Part shown: positions 1 through 6,080 of the stretch, piece by piece
Numbering within the stretch: the first letter of the stretch is position 1
How the letters are laid out: every line of letters begins with the position of its first letter
NCBI GenBank assembly: GCA_046728075.1
Contig: JBKPDV010000117.1
Span: forward strand, 1 to 8,628
Source: JBKPDV01 sp046728075
GTDB lineage: Bacteria; Acidobacteriota; Thermoanaerobaculia; UBA5066; Gp7-AA6
DNA length: 8,628 nt
Reading direction: 5' to 3'
Translations under genes and position numbers: made by a program
The notes under the pieces: model-generated
What the model was told of the DNA's origin: nothing
The model's input: the letters and a program-made list of their open reading frames with translations, nothing else
The model's database searches: none

Positions 1-522
1 TCGCAGCGGCTCGCTCTGGAGTCCGCGCCCGGCAAAGAAGCTTACGGAAGGCTGAAAAAGCTGGCGGACCAGAGGAAGGACGAGCTCGACAAGCTCGAGA
101 AGGACGCCCGGGACCTCGTGCAGAAGCTCAACGACCAGGGCAGCTCGATGCCGGAAGACAAGCGGGATGCTCTGGCCAAACAGGCCGACGACAAGCAGAA
201 AGCCTGGAAGCGGATGCAAGAGGATGCCCAGCGCGACCTCCAGGAGGCCGAGCGCAAGGAGATGTCGGCGCTCGAGGGCCGCATCGCGCCGGTCGTCAAC
301 GAGTACTTCCGGGAGAAGCATTACGCCGTTGTGCTCGACTCGCGCGGTGGAATCGTCTATCGCGACGATCTCGTGGACGTGACCGACGACGTCCTGAAAC
401 GCGTCAACACGACCGTTTCGCTGCCCCCGGCCAAGCCCGCGGCGGAGAAGTCCGCACCGACGAAACCCTCTGCCGAGAAGGGTGCGCCGCCCGCCGCCAA
501 GACGACGCCCAAGAAGTCGTAG
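1..522 (+). CDS. OmpH/Skp-family periplasmic chaperone, 5' end missing
   Basis: Frame 1 is open from the first base to a TAG at 520-522, leaving 173 residues of a protein that begins upstream of the window. The visible part opens with SAPGKEAYGRLKKL, followed by a long charged helix rich in Lys, Glu, Asp and Arg (about residues 10-95). It then has a short conserved end, VVLDSRGGIVYRDDLVDVTD..LKRVN. This is the layout of OmpH/Skp proteins, trimeric chaperones whose coiled-coil arms hold unfolded outer-membrane proteins in the periplasm. The signal peptide would lie upstream. The last 30 or so residues are an Ala/Pro/Lys-rich tail with an imperfect internal repeat (KPAAEKSAP, KPSAEKGAP), probably disordered and absent from E. 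coli Skp. Position just before lpxD matches the common bamA-skp-lpxD-fabZ-lpxA order. A GTG at 118 opens a shorter ORF but is internal to the helix and not the real start. Confidence 0.85.
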   Translation, partial: SQRLALESAPGKEAYGRLKKLADQRKDELDKLEKDARDLVQKLNDQGSSMPEDKRDALAKQADDKQKAWKRMQEDAQRDLQEAERKEMSALEGRIAPVVNEYFREKHYAVVLDSRGGIVYRDDLVDVTDDVLKRVNTTVSLPPAKPAAEKSAPTKPSAEKGAPPAAKTTPKKS

Positions 523-540
523 GAGCCGTTCCGGCAAGAG

Positions 541-590
541 GGGCTGGCAGCGAGCCCGGCGTCGAAGCCGAGCCGCCTGCGGCTTCGTTT
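541..590 (+). terminator. Two hairpins in the skp-lpxD gap, possible weak terminator
   Basis: The 85-base gap after the chaperone gene holds two stem-loops. GGGCT (541-545) pairs with AGCCC (553-557). CGAAGCCG (563-570) pairs perfectly with CGGCTTCG (580-587) around a 9-base loop and is followed by TTT (588-590). The T-run is only three bases long, so termination would be partial at best. It could equally be an mRNA processing or stability element between two envelope genes that are often co-transcribed. No good promoter was found between this hairpin and lpxD; TAGTAT at 593-598 is only a weak -10 match. Confidence 0.35.
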
Positions 591-607
591 AGTAGTATCC
601 CTCCCCG

Positions 608-1702
608 GTGAAAGCCAGCAAGAGGAAGACGCCGGTCCCGCGCAGCCGGAGCGCCCGCAACGGCTCTTCCGTGCGCTCCTTCACGCTGGCCGAAGCGGCC
701 CGGGCCGTGGGCGGCCGCGTTGCCGGTTCCCCGGGCCTGAGGCTGATCGAGGTCGAGTCGCTCGAGCGCGCGGGCCCGAAGGACCTCTCCTGGATCGCCG
801 ATTCCGGGCGGGCGGAGCAGGCGGCCGCAAGCCGCGCCGGTGCATTCTTCGTATCGGACGAGAGCGCGGCGGGGGGGCGGCCCTCGATCGTCGTCGCGAA
901 TCCGGCCGTGGCCGTCGCGATCTGGCTCGCGCACCTCCATCCTCCCCACCGGCCCGCCCCGGGCATCTCGCGGGGTGCCCATGTCGATCCCCGCGCCCGG
1001 CTGGGAGCGGGCGTTTCCGTGGCGGCGGGCGCGACGATCGAGTCGGGCGCTCGGGTGGGAGCCGGCACGGTGGTCGAGGCGGGAGCCTACGTTGGCCGCA
1101 ACGTCGAGATCGGCGAGAACTGCCGGCTCTATCCGCTTGCCGCCGTCCTCGAAGGCTGCCGGATCGGAGCGCGTTGCGTTCTTCACTCGGGAGCGATCGT
1201 GGGATCTGACGGGTTCGGCTACGTGTGGGACGGAACCGCGCATCGCAAGATCCCCCAGCTCGGCATCGTGCGGGTGGAGGAGGACGTGGAGATCGGGGCC
1301 AACGCCGCGATCGACCGGGCGACCTTCGGCGAAACGGTCATCGGTCGGGGAAGCAAGATCGACAACCTGGTCCAGATCGGACACAACGTCGTGGTCGGCG
1401 AGCACGCCATCCTCTGCGGGCAAACCGGGATCGGAGGCTCCTCGCGCATCGGGCGTGGCGCGGTCCTGGCGGGCCAGGTTGGGATCAGCGACCACGCCGA
1501 GGTCGGTGAGGGCGCGACCGTCACGGGGCAGGGGGGCGTCGTACGCGGCGCCCTGGTTCCTCCAGGCAGCGTCGTCTCCGGCATGCCGACGGCGCCGCAC
1601 AGAGATTTCTTGCGGCGAGCCGCATGGGTCGCCCGGCTGCCCGAGCTCGCTCGACGCCTCGAGGCGCTGGAAAAGGACGCCCGGTCCTCGGAGGAAAGAT
1701 GA
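608..1702 (+). CDS. lpxD: UDP-3-O-(3-hydroxyacyl)glucosamine N-acyltransferase
   Basis: LpxD makes the second acylation of lipid A synthesis in the cytosol, moving a 3-hydroxyacyl chain from ACP to the 2-amino group of UDP-3-O-acylglucosamine. The 364-residue product has the family's N-terminal uridine-binding domain (about 24-115, RSFTLAEAARAVGG). A left-handed beta-helix of hexapeptide repeats follows (about 120-325), then a C-terminal helix. Visible motifs are GSDGFGY (199-205), DNLVQIGHNVVVGEHAIL with the expected catalytic His259, and VGISDHAEVG with His296. E. coli LpxD is about 341 residues, and the extra length here is a basic, low-complexity N-terminus. The GTG at 608 is the longest start and has no clear ribosome site. 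A GTG at 671 would give MRSFTL, close to the E. coli start, and is a real alternative. The stop overlaps the fabZ start. Confidence 0.95.
   Translation: MKASKRKTPVPRSRSARNGSSVRSFTLAEAARAVGGRVAGSPGLRLIEVESLERAGPKDLSWIADSGRAEQAAASRAGAFFVSDESAAGGRPSIVVANPAVAVAIWLAHLHPPHRPAPGISRGAHVDPRARLGAGVSVAAGATIESGARVGAGTVVEAGAYVGRNVEIGENCRLYPLAAVLEGCRIGARCVLHSGAIVGSDGFGYVWDGTAHRKIPQLGIVRVEEDVEIGANAAIDRATFGETVIGRGSKIDNLVQIGHNVVVGEHAILCGQTGIGGSSRIGRGAVLAGQVGISDHAEVGEGATVTGQGGVVRGALVPPGSVVSGMPTAPHRDFLRRAAWVARLPELARRLEALEKDARSSEER
1690..1694 (+). promoter_or_regulatory. Ribosome binding site for fabZ
   Basis: GGAGG lies inside the last lpxD codons, 4 bases before ATG 1699. It supports this start, which overlaps the lpxD stop as ATGA, over the downstream in-frame ATG at 1711, where the spacing would be 16. 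Confidence 0.6.
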
Positions 1703-2142
1703 TCTTGCCGATGGGAATCACCGAGATCCTGAAGATTCTTCCCCACCGGTACCCGTTCCTGCTGGTCGATCGGATCGTGGAGCTCGAGCCCGGGGTTCGG
1801 GTCGTCGGAATCAAGAACGTGACCTACAACGAAGAGTTTTTTCAGGGCCATTTCCCGGGCAACCCGGTGATGCCCGGAGTGCTCATCGTCGAAGCGATGG
1901 CGCAGGTGGCCGGAGTCGGTCTGCTGGGCGCGGTTCCCGAGCTCGAGCGGAAGCTCCTCTATCTGACGGGCGTCGACCGGTGCAAGTTCCGGCGACCCGT
2001 CGTCCCGGGCGACCAGCTCCGCATCGAAGCGGAGATCGTTGCCGCGAAGTCGAGGCTCTGCAAGTGCCGCGCGAAGGCAACAGTGGACGGGGCGCTCTGC
2101 GCCGAGGCGGAGCTCATGTCGGCGGTCATGGATCGACCATGA
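1699..2142 (+). CDS. fabZ: 3-hydroxyacyl-[ACP] dehydratase FabZ
   Basis: FabZ removes water from (3R)-hydroxyacyl-ACP to give trans-2-enoyl-ACP in fatty acid synthesis. Its substrate is also the acyl donor for LpxA and LpxD, so it sits at the branch between phospholipid and lipid A synthesis. The 147-residue product matches the family length and hot-dog fold. It shows LPHRYPFLLVDR (14-25), the active-site segment GHFPGNPVMPGVLIVEAMAQ with catalytic His51 and Glu65, and the C-terminal RRPVVPGDQL motif (98-107). The open frame continues upstream to 1624, but ATG 1699 has the ribosome site and an ATGA overlap with lpxD. The TGA stop (2140-2142) overlaps the lpxA ATG in the same way, so lpxD-fabZ-lpxA is almost certainly one translationally coupled unit. 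Confidence 0.96.
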   Translation: MILPMGITEILKILPHRYPFLLVDRIVELEPGVRVVGIKNVTYNEEFFQGHFPGNPVMPGVLIVEAMAQVAGVGLLGAVPELERKLLYLTGVDRCKFRRPVVPGDQLRIEAEIVAAKSRLCKCRAKATVDGALCAEAELMSAVMDRP

Positions 2143-2915
2143 AGCAGGTGCACGAAACGGCGGTGGTGGCCGAGAGCGCCCGCCTCGCGCAAGGAGTTGA
2201 GGTCGGGCCGTACGCGGTCGTCGGGGAAGGCGTCACCTTGGGGGCGGGAACCGTCGTCGGCGCTCATGCGCAAATCTCGGGCCCCGCGACCTTCGGCGAC
2301 GGCAACCGGATCTTCCCGCACGCGGTCCTCGGTCTCGAGCCGCAAGACTTGAAATACAAGGGGGAAGAGACCCGTCTGGTCGTCGGCTCCCGCAATGTCT
2401 TCCGGGAATTCTCCACGATCCACCGCGGAACGGTGGCCGGACGCGGGGAGACCGTCGTGGGCGACGACAATTATTTCATGGCCTACAGCCACGTCGCGCA
2501 CGATTGCCGCATCGGGTCGCGCACGGTGTTCGCCAACTGCGCGTCGCTGGCGGGGCACGTCGACGTCGGCGACAACGCGATCTTGAACGCCTTTGTCGCC
2601 GCTCATCAGTTCATCCGGATCGGGCGTTTCGCGTTCGCCGGGGCTTACGCCCAGCTGCGCCAGGACGTGCTCCCATTCTGTAAGACCGACGGCATCGATG
2701 CGAAGACCTATGGCCTGAATCGGATCGGCCTGGCCCGAAACGGATTCTCGCGGGAAAGGCTGCAGGCGCTGGAACGGGCATACCGGCTCCTGATCAAGTC
2801 GAAGCTCAATACCACCCAGGCGCTCGACCGCATCGATGCCGAGCTGCCTGACCAGCCGGACGTGCAGTATCTCGTGGAGTTCATCCGGTCGAGCAAGAGG
2901 GGCTTTCACCGATGA
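2139..2915 (+). CDS. lpxA: Acyl-ACP:UDP-N-acetylglucosamine O-acyltransferase
   Basis: LpxA makes the first lipid A acylation, transferring a 3-hydroxyacyl chain from ACP to the 3-position of UDP-GlcNAc, or of its 3-amino analogue in some lineages. The 258-residue product is close to E. coli's 262. It has the hexapeptide beta-helix from residue 1 to about 180 and a helical C-terminal domain ending EFIRSSKRGFHR. Landmarks are PQDLKYKGEETRLVVG (68-83), IHRGT (94-98), SHVAHDC with the catalytic His121 (His125 in E. coli), and AAHQF with His156 (His160). By this alignment the E. coli acyl-chain ruler Gly173 is Ala169 here. ATG 2139 is fixed by the overlap with the fabZ stop. The same frame is open upstream through lpxD and fabZ, but that part is a shadow of those genes. 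Confidence 0.96.
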   Translation: MKQVHETAVVAESARLAQGVEVGPYAVVGEGVTLGAGTVVGAHAQISGPATFGDGNRIFPHAVLGLEPQDLKYKGEETRLVVGSRNVFREFSTIHRGTVAGRGETVVGDDNYFMAYSHVAHDCRIGSRTVFANCASLAGHVDVGDNAILNAFVAAHQFIRIGRFAFAGAYAQLRQDVLPFCKTDGIDAKTYGLNRIGLARNGFSRERLQALERAYRLLIKSKLNTTQALDRIDAELPDQPDVQYLVEFIRSSKRGFHR

Positions 2916-3054
2916 AGACGAACGGCGAACGGCGAACGGCGAAAGGCGAAAGGCGAACGAAGGCAAGGCATCGTTTCTCCTCGTCCCGCCGGCAGTGCTT
3001 GGGCTTCGCCCTACGCCCTTCGCCCTTCGCCCTTCGCCCGTTTCGGCCGCGCGG
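2916..3054. repeat. Inverted pair of heptamer tandem arrays, lpxA-dehydrogenase spacer
   Basis: The 139-base spacer is dominated by 7-base tandem repeats. The left arm has five contiguous units at 2920-2954: GAACGGC three times, then GAAAGGC twice, then a broken unit to about 2964. The right arm runs in the opposite sense at 3008-3042: GCCCTAC, three GCCCTTC and GCCCGTT. The reverse complement of GCCCTTC is GAAGGGC, so the arms belong to one GAANGGC family and could pair with about one mismatch per 7 bases around a loop of roughly 45-55 bases. No T-run follows, so it is not a classic terminator. The arms could fold in mRNA between the two genes. The frame of the downstream gene is open across the spacer, but the translation is low-complexity and is not included in that gene. 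Confidence 0.85.
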
Positions 3055-4011
3055 ATGACTCAGCCAGAACCCGTCCGCATCGCGGTGGTGGGAGTGGGCC
3101 ACCTGGGCCGTCACCACGCGCGAGTTGCCGCATCGCTTCCCGGGATCCAGTGCGTGGGCGTTCACGATCACCACGAGGGTCGGGCAGAGGAGGTCGCTCG
3201 GGAGTTCGGGCTTTCTGTTCTGCCCACTCTGGAGTCCGTCGCGAGCGCCGCCCAGGCCGCCGTCATCGCGACGCCGACTTCCAGTCATGCGGAAATTGCC
3301 TCGCGGCTCCTCGACTCCGGCCTCGACGTGCTGATCGAGAAGCCCATCACCGCCTCTCTGGCGGAGGCGGACGAGCTGCTGGCTCTCGCGCGCCGGCGCG
3401 GCAGGCAGGTCGCTGTGGGCCACGTCGAGCGCCACAACCCCGCCGTGGCCGTCGGCCTCGCGATGGTCACCGCTCCCCGCTTCGTAGAGGTTCACCGGCT
3501 CGGCATTTTCAGCTCTCGCAGTCTCGATATCGATGTCGTCCTGGATCTGATGATCCACGACCTCCAGATCCTGCGGGATCTTGCGCAGGAAGATCCCGTC
3601 GAGATCCGCGCCGTCGGGATGGCGGTCCTGACGCCGCAGATCGACATCGCCAATGCCAGGCTCGCCTTCCCGCGCGGCCTGGTCGCGAACCTGACGGCCT
3701 CGCGCGTCTCCGCAGAGAAGATCAGGAAGTGTCGGATCTTCGCGCCGTCCCTGTACGTTTCGATCGACATGCAGGCGCAAACCGTCCACCTCTCGCGCCT
3801 CGATCGCGACGGCCCGGCGCCGCGAATCGCCTCCAGCGAGATGAAGGTCGAGAAAGAGGAGCCGCTGGTCCGGGAGCTTTCCGACTTCGCGGAATCGGTC
3901 CGAGAGCGGCGCCCGCCGCTCGTGTCCGGAGAGAACGCTCGCTCCGCGCTGGCTCTGGCGCACGGCGTCCGCGAAGCGATTGCCGAGCACCGTCGAGCCG
4001 TGGAGGGTTGA
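3055..4011 (+). CDS. Gfo/Idh/MocA-family NAD(P)-dependent oxidoreductase, possibly GnnA-like
   Basis: This is a 318-residue sugar or sugar-nucleotide dehydrogenase of the Gfo/Idh/MocA family. The N-terminal Rossmann fold begins IAVVGVGHLG, with Gly13, Gly15 and Gly18. It continues through VIATPTSSHAE (70-80) to the family EKP signature at Glu95-Lys96-Pro97, where the Lys is catalytic. VGHVERHNPAV (121-131) and DLMIHD (Asp164, His168) follow in the C-terminal beta-sheet domain. Length and motif order are normal and the gene looks intact. In Acidithiobacillus and Leptospira a related dehydrogenase, GnnA, lies by lpxA and oxidises the 3-hydroxyl of UDP-GlcNAc so that GnnB can aminate it. The position here suggests the same job but does not prove it, and no aminotransferase follows. 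ATG 3055 is chosen because the frame upstream reads through repeats. It has no obvious ribosome site. Substrate unknown. Confidence 0.88.
   Translation: MTQPEPVRIAVVGVGHLGRHHARVAASLPGIQCVGVHDHHEGRAEEVAREFGLSVLPTLESVASAAQAAVIATPTSSHAEIASRLLDSGLDVLIEKPITASLAEADELLALARRRGRQVAVGHVERHNPAVAVGLAMVTAPRFVEVHRLGIFSSRSLDIDVVLDLMIHDLQILRDLAQEDPVEIRAVGMAVLTPQIDIANARLAFPRGLVANLTASRVSAEKIRKCRIFAPSLYVSIDMQAQTVHLSRLDRDGPAPRIASSEMKVEKEEPLVRELSDFAESVRERRPPLVSGENARSALALAHGVREAIAEHRRAVEG
4002..4006 (+). promoter_or_regulatory. Ribosome binding site for mtnP
   Basis: GGAGG in the last codons of the preceding dehydrogenase gene lies 9 bases before ATG 4016. It fixes the mtnP start and shows tight packing with the upstream gene (4-base gap). 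Confidence 0.7.
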
Positions 4012-4015
4012 GAAG

Positions 4016-4912
4016 ATGGCTGGCAAGCGCAAGCGCATCGGATTGATCGGGGGAAGCGGGGTCTACGACCTCTCCGGCATCGAGGACCTGAAGCAGGAGA
4101 AGCTGGAAACACCCTTCGGCGCGCCGACGGGACCCTATTACACCGGAACCCTGGGCGGCCTGCCGGTCGTGTTCTTCTCGCGCCACGGCCGCGGGCACCG
4201 GACTCTTCCTTCGGAGATCAACTACCGGGCCAACATCTGCGGTTTCAAGATGCTCGGCTGCGACGCCCTGCTCGCGGCGTCCGCGGTGGGCAGCTTGAAG
4301 GAAGAGTACGCTCCGCGCCACGCCGTCATTCCGGATCAGTTCATCGACAGGACGCGCCACCGCGCGGACACGTTCTTCGGAGAGGGCATCGTGGCGCACG
4401 TCGCTTTCGCCGAGCCGATCTGTCCTTCTCTCGCCGAGGCGCTGGCTCAGAGCGCCGAGGACACCGGACTGACGGTGCACCGCAAAGGCGTCTACGTCTG
4501 CATGGAGGGCCCTCAATTCTCGACGCGCGCCGAGTCGAACCTCTATCGATCCTGGGGCGCGGACGTCATCGGCATGACCAACCTGACGGAGGCAAAGCTC
4601 GCGCGGGAGGCGGAGATTTGCTACGCCTCGCTCGCCCTGGTGACCGACTACGACTGCTGGCGCGAGGAAACAGCCGCTGTCTCGGTCGAGGCGGTGCTGG
4701 CGGTCCTTTCGGAGAACGCCACCGCCGCGCGAACGACCATGCGGGCGGCCGTTGCGCGAGTCGACCCGGCGCGGACTTGTGGCTGCCGCCGCGCGCTCCA
4801 GTACGCGATTTTGACCGACCGGAAGGCCATCTCGGAGGCGGCGAAGAAGCGCCTCGAGCCGATCGCGGGCCGGTATCTGGACGTGCGTAAGACACAAGAC
4901 CTCAAGACCTAA
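4016..4912 (+). CDS. mtnP: S-methyl-5'-thioadenosine phosphorylase
   Basis: MtnP splits methylthioadenosine, the by-product of polyamine and related synthesis, with phosphate into adenine and 5-methylthioribose-1-phosphate in the cytosol. The 298-residue product carries the phosphorylase family motifs in order: IGLIGGSGVYD (8-18), SRHGRGH (55-61, phosphate site), NYRAN (69-73), MEGPQFSTRAES (163-174), IGMTN (185-189), and TDYDCW with Asp211 and Asp213. The paired Asp residues mark 6-amino purine specificity, as opposed to the Asn of inosine/guanosine phosphorylases. Activity on adenosine as well as MTA cannot be excluded. The start is supported by a GGAGG 9 bases upstream. The C-terminal tail KTQDLKT is partly encoded by an exact 8-base duplication. 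A PfkB-type kinase begins 10 bases downstream. Following directly on an envelope operon is not its usual setting. Confidence 0.93.
   Translation: MAGKRKRIGLIGGSGVYDLSGIEDLKQEKLETPFGAPTGPYYTGTLGGLPVVFFSRHGRGHRTLPSEINYRANICGFKMLGCDALLAASAVGSLKEEYAPRHAVIPDQFIDRTRHRADTFFGEGIVAHVAFAEPICPSLAEALAQSAEDTGLTVHRKGVYVCMEGPQFSTRAESNLYRSWGADVIGMTNLTEAKLAREAEICYASLALVTDYDCWREETAAVSVEAVLAVLSENATAARTTMRAAVARVDPARTCGCRRALQYAILTDRKAISEAAKKRLEPIAGRYLDVRKTQDLKT
4895..4910 (+). repeat. Exact tandem octamer CAAGACCT x2 at the mtnP 3' end
   Basis: CAAGACCT occurs twice back to back and runs into the TAA stop of mtnP. It encodes part of a short C-terminal tail after the conserved family end (RYLDV). With only two copies it could be chance, but it lies 80 bases before another short-repeat patch. 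Confidence 0.5.
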
Positions 4913-4922
4913 TCGTTCTACC

Positions 4923-6017
4923 GTGAAACAAAGAGTCAGACCGACGTCGGGAAAGCTGCCGTCGAAGCGACGCGGGGCCGCCAAAGAGCCAAGTTCCGGG
5001 CCCCGAGTCCCGAGTTCCGGCCTCGAGTCGGGTCAGGTCGTCGTCACCGGCTCCGTCGCCTTCGACTACTTGATGCGTTTCCCGGGGAGCTTCGTGGAGC
5101 ACTTGATTCCCGATCAGATGTCCAGGCTTTCCGTCTCGTTTCTGGTCGACCACATGCGGCGAGTGCCGGGAGGCTGCGGCCCGAACATCGCTTACACGCT
5201 GGCTCTCCTGGGGGAGAAGCCTCTGCTCTTTGCGACCGCCGGCCGCGACGCCGCGGAATACAGAACGACCCTCGAACGCGAGGGGATCGATGTATCTGGC
5301 GTGCGGCTCTGCGACGATGTCTTCACCGCCTCCTTTTTTGTCTCGACCGATCGGGACCAGAATCAGCTCGCGTCCTTCTACACGGGCGCGATGGCGCGCG
5401 CCCGCGAGCTCTCGATCCTTTCCCTGGATCCGGCCGGTGTCGCGCTCGTCGTCATCTCGCCCAACGATCCGGCGGCCATGGACCGGTATTGCCGCGAGTG
5501 CCGCGAGGCGGGGTTGCCCTTTCTTTACGATCCGAGTCAGCAGGTCGCCCGTCTGACGGGCGAGGAGCTCCTGGGGGGACTGGCGGGAGCGGCGATCCTG
5601 ATCGTCAACGACTATGAGTTCGGAATCCTGGCGCAAAAGACCGACCTGCCACGCGAGGAGATGGAGCGGAGAGTCGGGGCCCTGATCGTCACCCACGGCG
5701 CGGACGGATCGACCATCCGGTCCCGCGCCCTGGACCGGCGCGAAACGCATCCGATTCCGGCGGCTCTCCTCGAGAGAGAGGCGGTCGATCCCACCGGCGT
5801 GGGAGACTCCTTCCGAGCCGGCTTGATCCGCGGGCTTCGCGTCGGTGCCCCGTGGCCCGTGGCGGGCCGGATGGGCAGCGTCGCGGCGATCTTCACGCTC
5901 GAAGCGGAGGGGCCGCAGCCGCCCCGTTATTCGATAGCCGATTTCATCGCGCGGTATGAGCGGAACTTCGGGGAAGAGCCGGCGCTGGAGAGACTCAGAG
6001 CAGGCGGTCGTCGATAG
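4923..6017 (+). CDS. PfkB-family carbohydrate/nucleoside kinase (adenosine-kinase-like)
   Basis: A ribokinase-fold kinase of 364 residues. The core starts near residue 38 (QVVVTGSVAFDYLMRFPG). It shows the PfkB substrate motif RVPGGCGPNIAYTLALLGE (80-98), NDYE (229-232), and the ATP/catalytic signature DPTGVGDSFRAGL (289-301), whose Asp295 should be the catalytic base. The GVGD form replaces the commoner GAGD. The core resembles bacterial proteins annotated as adenosine kinase or sugar kinase. Next to mtnP, nucleoside or MTA-product salvage is a fair guess, but the substrate is not readable from sequence. Residues 1-37 are basic and Pro/Ser-rich, with residues 23-37 encoded by a short tandem repeat. 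No in-frame ATG, GTG or TTG lies between 4923 and the conserved core, so GTG 4923 is the only evident start despite lacking a ribosome site. Confidence 0.88.
   Translation: MKQRVRPTSGKLPSKRRGAAKEPSSGPRVPSSGLESGQVVVTGSVAFDYLMRFPGSFVEHLIPDQMSRLSVSFLVDHMRRVPGGCGPNIAYTLALLGEKPLLFATAGRDAAEYRTTLEREGIDVSGVRLCDDVFTASFFVSTDRDQNQLASFYTGAMARARELSILSLDPAGVALVVISPNDPAAMDRYCRECREAGLPFLYDPSQQVARLTGEELLGGLAGAAILIVNDYEFGILAQKTDLPREEMERRVGALIVTHGADGSTIRSRALDRRETHPIPAALLEREAVDPTGVGDSFRAGLIRGLRVGAPWPVAGRMGSVAAIFTLEAEGPQPPRYSIADFIARYERNFGEEPALERLRAGGRR
4991..5031 (+). repeat. Degenerate GAGTYCC heptamer array within a coding N-terminus
   Basis: The stretch reads as 7-base units AAGTTCC, GGGCCCC, GAGTCCC, GAGTTCC, a 6-base GGCCTC and GAGTCGG. 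Two units are clean and the others degenerate. It encodes residues 23-37 of the PfkB-family protein (PSSGPRVPSSGLESG), outside the conserved kinase fold. Confidence 0.6.
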
Positions 6018-6032
6018 TCTGTAGCCGGGCCG

Positions 6033-6054
6033 GAGTCTTCGACTCGGTTACAAT
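6033..6054 (+). promoter_or_regulatory. Candidate promoter region for ribH-nusB, with small palindrome
   Basis: The 63-base gap before ribH contains a perfect palindrome, GAGTC-TTC-GACTC (6033-6045), followed by TACAAT (6049-6054), a 5-of-6 match to a sigma-70 -10 box 26 bases before the TTG start. No convincing -35 box lies 16-18 bases upstream. The palindrome could be an operator or the stem of a weak terminator for the upstream kinase gene. Confidence 0.3.
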
Positions 6055-6069
6055 GACCTCTCTTAAGCT

Positions 6070-6073
6070 GGAG
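6070..6073 (+). promoter_or_regulatory. Ribosome binding site that decides the ribH TTG start
   Basis: GGAG lies 7 bases before TTG 6081 (GGAG-TTGTTCC-TTG). Good spacing and the absence of an upstream in-frame ATG make TTG the most likely start. Confidence 0.6.
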
Positions 6074-6080
6074 TTGTTCC

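Noticed and set aside
840..2138. Upstream part of the open frame that ends as lpxA
   Set aside because: It runs through lpxD and fabZ in another frame with a low-complexity Arg/Ser-rich translation. The family N-terminus of LpxA begins exactly at ATG 2139.
2920..3042. CRISPR array
   Set aside because: Units are 7 bases, contiguous and without spacers, and there are no cas genes in the window.
2836..3054. N-terminal extension of the Gfo/Idh/MocA protein
   Set aside because: The frame is open through the end of lpxA and the heptamer arrays, but the translation is not family-like. The Rossmann fold starts just after ATG 3055.
2916..4015. Inserted mobile element bringing in the dehydrogenase
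   Set aside because: No transposase, integrase, terminal inverted repeats or target duplications are seen, and base composition matches the neighbours.
404..4984. Long open frames on the minus strand (404-1600, 1959-2966, 2881-4038, 3722-4984)
   Set aside because: They lie opposite clearly recognisable genes, their translations show no family motifs and are Arg/Ala/Pro-rich, and GC-rich codon use commonly leaves antisense frames open.
6018..6080. FMN riboswitch before ribH
   Set aside because: The gap is only 63 bases and lacks the conserved RFN element segments; the FMN aptamer is considerably longer.
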